From: Ectothiorhodospira shaposhnikovii
GTDB taxonomy: Bacteria; Pseudomonadota; Gammaproteobacteria; Ectothiorhodospirales; Ectothiorhodospiraceae
Direction: 5' to 3'
DNA: 64,000 nt
Assembly (NCBI RefSeq): GCF_016584105.1
Contig: NZ_NRSM01000003.1
Location: 1 to 64,000 of the forward strand
In this document: positions 16,232-24,327 of the stretch, piece by piece
Position numbering within the stretch: the stretch's first letter is position 1
Layout of the letters: the number at the start of each line of letters is the position of its first letter
The notes under the pieces: generated by a model
The model's database searches: none
Told to the model about the DNA's origin: nothing
What the model saw: the letters and a program-made list of their open reading frames with translations, nothing else
Position numbers and translations under genes: made by a program

Positions 16232-18718
16232 ATGAAGCTGCTTGAAACCTTGATCAATCGGCGCCGTTTTCTCAAGGCCACCGGCGCCGTGGCGGGTGCC
16301 GGGGTGGTGGCCGGTGGGGCGGGGGTGGTCCCCGGCCTGACGACCCTGTCCCATGCCCGGTCGCCGGCGCCGTCGGCCGACACCACCATCACCAAGAATA
16401 TCTGCCATCAGTGCCCGGCCCGTTGCGGCATTGATGTCTACACCACCGGGGGCCGGGTCCACGCCATCTACGGAACCTCGGACCATCCCATCTCCAACGG
16501 CAAGCTCTGCCCCAAGGGTCCGCTGGGGGCCTACATCCTCTATGACCCCGATCGTTTCAAGGGTCCGATGAAGCGCACTAACCCGAACAAGGGCCGGGAC
16601 CAGGACCCCGGCTTTGTGCCCATCAGCTGGAACGAGGCCCTGGACATGGTGGCCGACCGTCTCAACGGGCTGCGTGAGCGGGAGGAATCCCATCGCTTCG
16701 CCTTGCTCTACGGGCGTGGCTGGGGCGCTTCCTGTGCCGGGCTGCTTGGCAATTTCGGCAAGCTTTACGGCTCCCCCAACGTGGCCATCGGTCATTCCTC
16801 CATGTGTTCCGACGGTAGCATCATCTCCAAAAAGGCGGTGGACGGCATCGGCGGGTACAACAGCTATGACTACAAGAACGCCAACATGCTGCTCATGTTC
16901 GGTGCCGGTTTCCTGGAGGCCTTCCGCCCCTACAACAACAACATGCAGGTGTGGGGTTACATCCGCGGTGTGAAGGTGCCCAAGACCCGCATCACGGCGG
17001 TGGATGTACACATGAACACCACCCTGGCCGGTTCGGACCGGGCCCTACTCATCAAGCCGGGGACGGACGGTGCCCTGGCCCTGGCCATCGCCCATGTGAT
17101 CCTTGTCGAGGGGCTGTGGGAGAAGGCGTTCGTGGGTGATTTCAGCGACGGCGTCAACCGCTTTATCCCTGGCGAGACCGTGGACCCGGACAGCTTCGAG
17201 GAGAAGTGGGTGAAGGGACTGGTGGAATGGTGGAATGCGGAGCTCAAGGATCGCAGTCCCCGCTGGGCGGTCCAGATCACCACCCTGTACGAGCGGGATA
17301 TCCTGGCCACCGCCCGGGAGTTCGGTACCACCCGTCCGGCCATCGCCCTGTACGAGCGGGGAGCCCATGCCCACAGCAATGGCATCTTCAACGGCATGGC
17401 CATCCACACCCTCAATGCCCTGGTGGGGTCCCTCTACGCCAAGGGCGGCCTGGCCTACCAGGTGGGACCCTCGTACGGTCCCTTGCCGGTGAACGCGGAT
17501 GATTACCTGGATGACTGGGCCAGAACCGGCGGCTGGAAGGCGCAGCCCCGCATCGACCTCAAGGGTCATCCCGACGGCTACCTGCTGGCCAACAACATGA
17601 TGCAGGAGATAGGGCCCAACTCCCTGCAGGGCAAGCCCTACAAGCTGGATACGATCATGTTCTACCTGAACAACGCCATCTGGACGGCGCCGGACGTGAA
17701 GGCCTGGGAGGAGGCCCTCAAGGAGCTGTTCGTCATCGAAACCTCCCCGTTCCCCAGCGAGACGGCCATGTTCGCCGACGTGATCCTGCCGGACCACACC
17801 TATCTGGAGCGGTTACAGGATGCGCCCACCTATCCCTTCCAGGGCTGGCCCATGACCCAGTTGCGGGTGCCGGCGGTCAAGCCCCTCTACGATACGAAAT
17901 ACTTCGGTGATGTCCTCATCGAACTGGGCAAGCGGATCAAGGGGTCCATGGGCGAGTACTACCAGGCCCTGGACAACACCGAGAACGTCATCCGCCACCT
18001 GGCCAAGGGCTTTGAAAGCGATCCCGGCGACAACGGCGTCAATTCCTTCGAGAGCTGGAAGGAAAAGGGGGTCTGGTACAAGCGGGTCTACCCCTATCGC
18101 CAGATTGATGGCGAGTTCTATGAATGGGACGGCCAGGACCATGCCCGTCTCATGTCCGCCGATGAAGTCAGGGGCGCATTGTTCAAAACCGCGTCCGGCA
18201 AGTTCGAGATCCGTTCCGGCTGGCTGGAGGCCCATGCGGACTGGATCGCCGCCAAGACCGGTCGTGACCCGTCCCGGCTCATGTTCCCCATCTGGGAGGA
18301 ACCCAGCCATCCCGGCGGTGGTGATCTTTACATGGTCACCCCCAAGGTGGCCCTGCACGCGGAAGGGCGTGGCGCCAACCTGCCGGTGGCCATCGCCAAC
18401 ATGCAGCCCACCCTGGGTGGCCGCAATACCATCTATATCGAGATCAATCCCAAGACCGCCCGGGCCCGAGGCATTCCGGACGGGTCGCGGGTGCGCATCA
18501 GTTCCGATCTGGGCGCCATCGAGGGGTACTGCAAGTACTACGAAGGGGTGCGTCCGGACACCCTGGTTTTCCCGATGGAGCATGGCCATTGGGCTCACGG
18601 ACGCTGGGCCAAGGGACGCAAGCCCGGCCACAGCGGCGAGATCACGGTGAACCAGTCCGACCGCATCACCGGCCAGTGCAGTTACTACACCACCAAGGTT
18701 CGCATCGAGCGCGCCTGA
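16232..18718 (+). CDS. arxA: ArxA-like molybdenum arsenite oxidase catalytic subunit
   Basis: Catalytic subunit of the DMSO-reductase superfamily, 828 residues, the size of ArxA/ArrA. A twin-arginine signal (RRRFLK, residues 10-15) sends it to the periplasm folded. A [4Fe-4S] cluster is bound by Cys 58, 61, 65 and 93. The segment at 161-165 reads GRGWG; as I recall, this separates ArxA from ArrA, which has an RGRY-type sequence there. C-terminal molybdopterin-guanine-dinucleotide domain present. Ribosome site GGAGGG before the ATG. With arxB, C and D following and arxXSR divergent, anaerobic arsenite oxidation is the best call. Arsenate reductase or another oxyanion enzyme is the alternative. 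Confidence 0.85.
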   Translation: MKLLETLINRRRFLKATGAVAGAGVVAGGAGVVPGLTTLSHARSPAPSADTTITKNICHQCPARCGIDVYTTGGRVHAIYGTSDHPISNGKLCPKGPLGAYILYDPDRFKGPMKRTNPNKGRDQDPGFVPISWNEALDMVADRLNGLREREESHRFALLYGRGWGASCAGLLGNFGKLYGSPNVAIGHSSMCSDGSIISKKAVDGIGGYNSYDYKNANMLLMFGAGFLEAFRPYNNNMQVWGYIRGVKVPKTRITAVDVHMNTTLAGSDRALLIKPGTDGALALAIAHVILVEGLWEKAFVGDFSDGVNRFIPGETVDPDSFEEKWVKGLVEWWNAELKDRSPRWAVQITTLYERDILATAREFGTTRPAIALYERGAHAHSNGIFNGMAIHTLNALVGSLYAKGGLAYQVGPSYGPLPVNADDYLDDWARTGGWKAQPRIDLKGHPDGYLLANNMMQEIGPNSLQGKPYKLDTIMFYLNNAIWTAPDVKAWEEALKELFVIETSPFPSETAMFADVILPDHTYLERLQDAPTYPFQGWPMTQLRVPAVKPLYDTKYFGDVLIELGKRIKGSMGEYYQALDNTENVIRHLAKGFESDPGDNGVNSFESWKEKGVWYKRVYPYRQIDGEFYEWDGQDHARLMSADEVRGALFKTASGKFEIRSGWLEAHADWIAAKTGRDPSRLMFPIWEEPSHPGGGDLYMVTPKVALHAEGRGANLPVAIANMQPTLGGRNTIYIEINPKTARARGIPDGSRVRISSDLGAIEGYCKYYEGVRPDTLVFPMEHGHWAHGRWAKGRKPGHSGEITVNQSDRITGQCSYYTTKVRIERA

Positions 18719-18748
18719 GCGCGCCGGCGGTCAGAGGAGACATGAGAC

Positions 18749-19510
18749 ATGGCGAAATGGGGAATGGTCATCGACCTGGACACCTGCACCGGCTGCCAAG
18801 CCTGTACCACGGCCTGTGCCATGGAAAACAGCCGCCTGCCGGGAGAGAACTGGCAGGACGTGCTCTTCTATCACGAGGGCAAGTATCCCAACGTGCAGCT
18901 CAAGTGGCTGCCCCGTCCCTGCATGCATTGCGAAAACCCCTCCTGCGTCTCGGTGTGCCCCACCAGGGCCACCTACAAGGACCCGGAGGGCGGGTTCGTG
19001 CTCATCGACTGGAACCGCTGCATCGGCTGCAAGTACTGCCAAGTGGCCTGTCCCTACGGGGTGCGCTTCTACACCGATGAAAAGGCGGTGGTACAGCCGG
19101 ATATCCGCACGGTCTTCCCATCGGAGGAGGGCCGCCAGTGGGATCCGCCCTGGAAGGGACCCCAGGACGACCCCCGTCGGGGCATCGGCATCCAGCCCCA
19201 CGGGGTCGTTTCCAAATGCACCTTCTGCTACCACAAGGTGAGCCAGGCCCCCACGGGCGTGCCGGACCTGGACGAAGACATCCCGGAACTGAAGGAATAC
19301 GTGCCCGCCTGTGTGCGGGTGTGCGCCCCCAAGGCCCGTTTCTTCGGTGACCTGGACCATCCGGAGAGCCGGGTGAACAAACTTATCGCCGATCACCGGG
19401 GCACCCGGCTGAAGGATGAAACCGGCAACAAGCCCCAGGTCTATTACCTGTCGGGCGGCGCCTCCGCCGCCGTGCCGTCACTGCGCGCGGTCCACCAAGA
19501 CAAGGCTTGA
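18749..19510 (+). CDS. arxB: ArxB-like four-cluster iron-sulfur subunit
   Basis: 253-residue electron-transfer subunit of the DmsB/PsrB/ArrB type. Four Cys-rich groups are visible: CTGCQACTTAC, CMHCENPSCVSVC, CIGCKYCQVAC, and a split group CTFC with CVRVCAPKA. It has no signal peptide and is expected to be exported together with ArxA by the Tat route. It would pass electrons between the molybdenum site of ArxA and the membrane subunit ArxC. The ATG has a GAGGAG ribosome site, 30 bp after arxA. Confidence 0.88.
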   Translation: MAKWGMVIDLDTCTGCQACTTACAMENSRLPGENWQDVLFYHEGKYPNVQLKWLPRPCMHCENPSCVSVCPTRATYKDPEGGFVLIDWNRCIGCKYCQVACPYGVRFYTDEKAVVQPDIRTVFPSEEGRQWDPPWKGPQDDPRRGIGIQPHGVVSKCTFCYHKVSQAPTGVPDLDEDIPELKEYVPACVRVCAPKARFFGDLDHPESRVNKLIADHRGTRLKDETGNKPQVYYLSGGASAAVPSLRAVHQDKA

Positions 19511-19524
19511 GAGGAATCCAGACC

Positions 19525-20664
19525 ATGACCACTGCAACCATGGACAACAAGGGCATCCAGATGCCCATCCTGCTGGTGGCGGGGATCGGTTTTCTGATCA
19601 CCGCCGGGCTGGTGATGTTCAATCTGTCCAGCCAGGGCCATGCGGCCTTCAATACCTCCAACAACGGCCTGTTTTGGGGTTTCCCCATCGTCGTGTATGA
19701 CTTTTTCCTGCTCACCTCCACCGGCATCGCCATGGTGGCCTGCTTCGGCTTTCTGTTCACCGGCGAGACCTTCCGGCCTCTGTTCGCCCGCAGCCTGTGG
19801 CTGGCCCTGGCGGGTCTCAGCGGCGGGGTGGCGGTGCTGATGATGGAATTGGGCTACCCCCTGCGGGCCATGTTCCTTATTCCCTTCAGTTTCGCCTTCA
19901 GCTCCCCCCTGTACTGGAAGGTACTGGCGGTGATCGGTTTCACCGTCTGCCTGTTGCTGTTGATCTGGCGTGCCCGGGCCACCCAGTCCACCCTGGACAG
20001 TCTGCGGGGGCTCACCCGGCTGACGTTGCTGTTTGCCATCCTGGTGACGGCCCTGGCGGGGGTGGTGTACGGCTCCCAGAGTTTCCGTCCCTTCTGGGCC
20101 TCCGGTGACATCCCCGCCGCCTTTATCGTGGAATCCGTCGTTGGCGGTCTGGCCTTCGTCTATTTCTTCACCCTGTTGGCCTACGGTTTCCAGGCCAACA
20201 GGGTACCGGAGTCCATTCGCACGGTGTTTGCCGGGCGCATGGGGGGCGTCTTTGCCTGGGCCATCGTGCTACATCTGGTGTTCGTGGTGGGTCGGACCGT
20301 CAACGGCTTGTACGGTAACGTGGAAGGTCTGCAGGCCTGGCAATACATTGTTTCCTCACCTCTGTACTGGATTGAACTGGCGGCCCTGATGACGGCCCTG
20401 GTGATCATGTTCAGCCATGCCCTGCGGTGCAACATCCTGATCCAGGTGGCCGCCGCCGTGCTGGTGATGGTGGGGCTGTTCATCGGTCGTTACGAGTACA
20501 TCATCGGCGGCCAGATCATCCCTCTGTTCAAGGGTAGTTGGGCACCGCCGGTGCTGTCCTATGCCCCGTCGTTCACGGAGTGGCTGCTGCTGGTCATGGC
20601 GATCTTCCTGGCCAACGTGGTCAACTCCCTGGGCGGGGTGCTGGGGATCACCCGCGGCCGCTGA
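19525..20664 (+). CDS. arxC: ArxC-like NrfD-family membrane quinone subunit
   Basis: Polytopic inner-membrane protein of 379 residues with about ten hydrophobic segments, of the NrfD/PsrC family that exchanges electrons with quinone. I chose the ATG at 19525 because GAGAGGA lies eight bases upstream; a start six codons earlier would overlap arxB. It anchors the ArxAB pair to the periplasmic face. In arsenite oxidation electrons from arsenite would enter the quinone pool here and, in a phototroph, could feed photosynthetic electron flow. That last point is inference. Confidence 0.87.
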   Translation: MTTATMDNKGIQMPILLVAGIGFLITAGLVMFNLSSQGHAAFNTSNNGLFWGFPIVVYDFFLLTSTGIAMVACFGFLFTGETFRPLFARSLWLALAGLSGGVAVLMMELGYPLRAMFLIPFSFAFSSPLYWKVLAVIGFTVCLLLLIWRARATQSTLDSLRGLTRLTLLFAILVTALAGVVYGSQSFRPFWASGDIPAAFIVESVVGGLAFVYFFTLLAYGFQANRVPESIRTVFAGRMGGVFAWAIVLHLVFVVGRTVNGLYGNVEGLQAWQYIVSSPLYWIELAALMTALVIMFSHALRCNILIQVAAAVLVMVGLFIGRYEYIIGGQIIPLFKGSWAPPVLSYAPSFTEWLLLVMAIFLANVVNSLGGVLGITRGR

Positions 20665-20743
20665 GGACCACGTTCCCGTCACGCCCCCGGGTACCGGATG
20701 CCCGGGGGATCTTGCAGTCACGGCAAGCCACCAAGGTGATTCC

Positions 20744-21619
20744 ATGTACGACGCCAGCCGAGAGATCGAACGCGCCACCTATTATCTGTGCCTGTCCCGG
20801 GCCTTTGCGGTTCCGGCCCCCGGTACCCTGAGTGCCCTGCGGGACGCCCTGCCGCGGGATCTGGAAGCGGCCGCCGGAGTTTGCGGCTATGCCGTTCAGA
20901 CCCCGCTGGCGGCTCTGGGCGACACCCTGCGGGGTCTGGATGACCAGGGTCTGCTGGTGGTGTATTCCCGTCTCTTTCTGATGCCGGGCGCGGACCATCC
21001 CAGTCTCAATACCGCCAGTTACCTGGATGGCACCATTGCCGGCGGTTCGGTGCATGCCATGCAAAGTTGCTACCGGCGTTGCGGTCTGGACACGGGCGAA
21101 GACTTTCACGATCTGCCGGATCAGATCAGTGTGCAGCTGGAGTTCGTGGCCTGGCTGCTGGCGGCCCGTGCCGAGGCCGCGGCCGGGGAGGGCGAACCTC
21201 CGCCGATGACGGCCGATGAGTTTCTGCGGCATTTCGTGGCCCGCTGGGTCACGCCGCTAAGGCTGGATATCGAGCAGGCCAGCCACCGCTTCGAACTGCC
21301 CGACCATCCCTATACGGCCCTGGCCTGCCTGCTGGAGGCGGCGTTACAGGCGGACATGGCCGGCCATGTGCCGGAGTCCTCCGTCCCATGCCAAGGTGGC
21401 GAGGACGTCGATCCGGAGATCGCCCGCCTGCGCGCCCAGTATGCCGGTCGCCACCTGAGCGAGGCGGACATGGCGGTGATCCGGGAGCGACTGGCGGCCG
21501 ACGGCCTGCCCGCCGAACATGTGGCGATCCCCGTGGACGAGCGGGATCAGGTCATGGGGCTGGCAGCCATGTGCCCTCCGGGTTTGCCGGGAAGACGGCG
21601 ATCCTTTTCCGGCCGGTAA
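20744..21619 (+). CDS. arxD: ArxD-like TorD-family chaperone
   Basis: 291-residue cytoplasmic protein of the TorD/DmsD chaperone family, which inserts the molybdenum cofactor and proofreads Tat substrates. Helix-rich, with the family-like stretch YSRLFLMPGADHPSLNTASYLDG near residue 70 and a mid-protein FLRHFVARW. The start at 20744 begins the homologous region; the longer frame translates the end of arxC in another frame. Its partner is expected to be ArxA, which has a Tat signal. Somewhat longer than typical TorD (about 200-220 residues), with an Arg-rich C-terminal extension. Confidence 0.78.
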   Translation: MYDASREIERATYYLCLSRAFAVPAPGTLSALRDALPRDLEAAAGVCGYAVQTPLAALGDTLRGLDDQGLLVVYSRLFLMPGADHPSLNTASYLDGTIAGGSVHAMQSCYRRCGLDTGEDFHDLPDQISVQLEFVAWLLAARAEAAAGEGEPPPMTADEFLRHFVARWVTPLRLDIEQASHRFELPDHPYTALACLLEAALQADMAGHVPESSVPCQGGEDVDPEIARLRAQYAGRHLSEADMAVIRERLAADGLPAEHVAIPVDERDQVMGLAAMCPPGLPGRRRSFSGR

Positions 21620-21675
21620 GTGAAGTGACCCTACTCAACGGATCCGAAGGCCTTCGGCGGGAGACAGAACACCTC

Positions 21676-22206
21676 ATGGAGCATTCCCCACCCATCCTGG
21701 GTTTTGCCGCCTGGAGCGGTACCGGAAAGACGACCCTGCTGGTGCAGTTGATTCCCTTGCTGCGGGAGCGGGGCATCCGGATTGCGGTGATCAAGCATGC
21801 CCATCACAGTTTCGACGTGGATCAGCCGGGCAAGGACAGCCACGCACTGCGCAAGGCCGGTGCCGAGCAGATGCTCATTGCCTCCACTCAACGGTTTGCC
21901 CTGATGGTGGAGCAGCCCGAGCCCCGGGAGCCGGATCTGTGGGAGCTGATCGGGCGCCTGGATGCGTCCCGCACCGATCTCATTCTGGTGGAGGGATTCA
22001 AGGCAGAGTCCTTCCCCAAGCTGGAGCTGTTTCGTCCTGCTCTGGGCAAGCCCGCCCGTTACCCCCGGGATCCGGACATCATCGCTGTGGCCACGGATGA
22101 ACCGGTGTCGGTGCAGACCGCTTTGCCCGTGTTGTCGCTCAATGACGTGACGGCTATCCGGGATTTCATCCTGGACTGGATGAATGAACGGGATGCCGTG
22201 GGATAG
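21676..22206 (+). CDS. mobB: MobB-like molybdopterin-guanine dinucleotide GTPase
   Basis: 176-residue P-loop protein: GFAAWSGTGKTTLL near the N-terminus is the Walker A, followed by VIKHAHHSFDVD and DLILVEGFK, both typical of MobB. MobB binds GTP and supports conversion of molybdopterin to the guanine dinucleotide form used by ArxA. It lies 56 bp after arxD on the same strand, so it probably belongs to the arx transcription unit. The ATG at 21676 is preferred because the P-loop then lies close to the N-terminus; a GTG 17 codons earlier is possible. Confidence 0.87.
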   Translation: MEHSPPILGFAAWSGTGKTTLLVQLIPLLRERGIRIAVIKHAHHSFDVDQPGKDSHALRKAGAEQMLIASTQRFALMVEQPEPREPDLWELIGRLDASRTDLILVEGFKAESFPKLELFRPALGKPARYPRDPDIIAVATDEPVSVQTALPVLSLNDVTAIRDFILDWMNERDAVG

Positions 22207-22290
22207 CCATCAGCCTGTTGCCTTGGTGACTGCTCGCCGGGTCCCGTATCTTGTGCCTCAAGAAAGCATGTGGGATGGATGTCGTTCATC

Positions 22291-23592
22291 TCACGAAGAC
22301 TGCGCCGCTTCCTCGGCCCGCGGGTCCAGGTGCATGGTTTCCTGGGTGGCGCCCTGGATGGCCTCCAGACCGACGAAGGTATGGCGTACTTCCTCCACCG
22401 GTGGCTGGACACGGGTTCGCCACACGGCATGCACGGCCATACCGGAATAAATGAATACCAGGAACAGGAACAGCCAGCCCGGCTCGCCCCATTGCATCAG
22501 CGGCGCCGCCACCGCCGGACCCAGGGTGGCGCCAGCGCCGAAGATCAGCAGCAGGCCGCTGGATACCGCGATGAAATTGCCTTCCGCCGCCCGGTCGTTG
22601 GCATGGGCCACGGCCACCGGATAGATCGTGTGCATGGCGCCCCCCAGCAAGGCCACCATCAGGATCACATGGGCCGGTTCACGAAGCTCCAGGCTGTAGA
22701 GCAGGAAGGACATGCCCGCCCCGGCCAGGGCGATGCCCACCACCACCCAGCGCCGGTCCAGTCGGTCGGAAAGGCGCCCGATCGGCACCTGCATGAGAGC
22801 ACCACCGACGATGGCACCGGCCACCAGCAGGGCGACGGCCCAGACCGGCAGACCGATGCTGTTGGCATAGACCGGCGCCAGGGTGCCGAAGGCCCCGTTG
22901 GCCAGGCCGACGCCGAAACAGGCCACCACGGCAATGGGGGACACCCGGATGAGCCGCTTGAAGTCCAGCTTGACCTCGTGCAGCGGTGCCGGTGCCCGGC
23001 TGGAGCTCAGGGCGGTGGGGATCAGGGCCAGGCAGGCCAGGATCGCCACGATCACGAAGGGTTCGAAGCCGCCCGGCTGATAGAGCATCACCGCCAGCTG
23101 GCCGAGCACCGAGCTGGCCAGGTTGACCACCATGTAGCGGGCAAAGACCCGTCCTCGGGTCTCGCTGCTGGCGCTCTCGCTGAGCCAGCTTTCGATGATC
23201 ATGGTGGCGCCGGCAAAGGCGAAACCGGTCATGGCGCGGACAAGAATCCACGCCAGGGGCGAAACGTAGAGGACGTTGATCAGGGCAGTCATCGCCACCA
23301 GCGCCGCCATCACCCCGAACACCCGGATATGACCGACTTTGGCCACCAGACGCGGCACGTACAGACAGCCGGCCACGTAGCCAGCGGCAAAGGCACTGCC
23401 GATGAGGCCGATCAGGGCGGTGGGGAAGCCCTCCAGTTCGGCGCGGATGGGTAGCACCAGGCCCAGCATGGCACCGGCGGCAAACAGCAGGCCTGCCCCG
23501 AGCAGCAGGGCCCGGGTTCTGATGGGGAGATGTTCAACCATGTCGAAAATCGGCGCATGGGCTTGTTTTTCAGTATCCGGATGCTGGCCCAT
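22291..23592 (-). CDS. YcaD-type MFS permease
   Basis: Major facilitator superfamily protein, 433 residues with twelve predicted hydrophobic segments. The loop between segments 2 and 3 reads YVPRLVAKVGHIRVFG, and segments 4-5 contain SWLSESASSETRGR, as in the YcaD/CynX-like group. It ends about 85 bp from the converging mobB-like gene. Substrate unknown; the position beside arx does not by itself indicate arsenic transport. Start could be at 23592 or, 17 codons later, at 23541. Confidence 0.8.
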   Translation of the reverse strand: MGQHPDTEKQAHAPIFDMVEHLPIRTRALLLGAGLLFAAGAMLGLVLPIRAELEGFPTALIGLIGSAFAAGYVAGCLYVPRLVAKVGHIRVFGVMAALVAMTALINVLYVSPLAWILVRAMTGFAFAGATMIIESWLSESASSETRGRVFARYMVVNLASSVLGQLAVMLYQPGGFEPFVIVAILACLALIPTALSSSRAPAPLHEVKLDFKRLIRVSPIAVVACFGVGLANGAFGTLAPVYANSIGLPVWAVALLVAGAIVGGALMQVPIGRLSDRLDRRWVVVGIALAGAGMSFLLYSLELREPAHVILMVALLGGAMHTIYPVAVAHANDRAAEGNFIAVSSGLLLIFGAGATLGPAVAAPLMQWGEPGWLFLFLVFIYSGMAVHAVWRTRVQPPVEEVRHTFVGLEAIQGATQETMHLDPRAEEAAQSS

Positions 23593-23649
23593 GCGTCAAG
23601 TTCCAGGCCCCCGCCTGAGCGGGCGGCCTGGAAGGGTCCGGGGGTGGTT

Positions 23650-24264
23650 TCAGTACTTGATGGTGCAGCCGTAGGGGCGGGTGACAGGCTGCGCCACGTC
23701 GCGACCGGCCGCCAGATCTTCCAGTGCCGCCACCACGTACTGGGTGGCCTCCGGAATGTCTTCCGGGTTGCTGCTGGGGTTGGAGTCGATGCCGCCCATG
23801 TAACGCAGGATGCCTTCCGCGTCGATGATGTACATGTGCGGGGTGACGCGGGCGTCATAGGCCCGGCCCATGTCGCCGGATTCATCCAGGAGTACCGCCG
23901 AGGGATACGCCTCCCGGCTTTGGGTCAGCTCATCGGCCCGGGCCGCCGACACATGCCCCTGGGAGCCGGGTTTCGAGGAAATGACGGTCAGCCAGACTGC
24001 GTCATGCGTCTCCCGGGCCAGCCGCTGCTGGTTCTGCATGTTGCCCGGCTGGTAGTGTTTGATGACGAAGGGGCATTCGTGGTTGGTCCATTCCAGCACC
24101 ACCATCTGGCCTCGGTAGTCGGCCAGGTTGTGGGTATTGCCGGCGGTATCCACCACGCTGAAATCCGGTGCCGGTTCCCCTACCCGGGGCGCGGCGAAGG
24201 CCGGGATGGTCAGCCCCAGCAGCAGGGCTATGGCCAGCAGCAGACGGAAGCTCGGATGTTTCAT
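23650..24264 (-). CDS. Exported thioredoxin-fold (redoxin) protein
   Basis: 204 residues. A cleavable signal peptide (residues 1-24, ending AFA) precedes an AhpC/TSA-redoxin domain. The active-site region has a single Cys 64 in NHECPFVIKHY rather than CxxC, and a second conserved-looking Cys is at 200 (PYGCTIKY), so a peroxidase or one-Cys/two-Cys thiol chemistry is possible. Related to periplasmic redoxin proteins with HECPF. It follows the dsbD-like gene on the same strand (64-bp gap), suggesting it may receive electrons from it. Confidence 0.8.
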   Translation of the reverse strand: MKHPSFRLLLAIALLLGLTIPAFAAPRVGEPAPDFSVVDTAGNTHNLADYRGQMVVLEWTNHECPFVIKHYQPGNMQNQQRLARETHDAVWLTVISSKPGSQGHVSAARADELTQSREAYPSAVLLDESGDMGRAYDARVTPHMYIIDAEGILRYMGGIDSNPSSNPEDIPEATQYVVAALEDLAAGRDVAQPVTRPYGCTIKY

Positions 24265-24327
24265 GATTCATCTCCTCATCATGTTGGCAGAAACGGGATG
24301 GAGCCGGTTTCGGGCCGGTTCCGATCC

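Noticed and set aside
22270-23454. Long plus-strand ORF rich in Gln, His and Gly
   Set aside because: It is the antisense shadow of the MFS gene; similar shadows lie opposite other GC-rich genes (24385-25929, 52185-53888).
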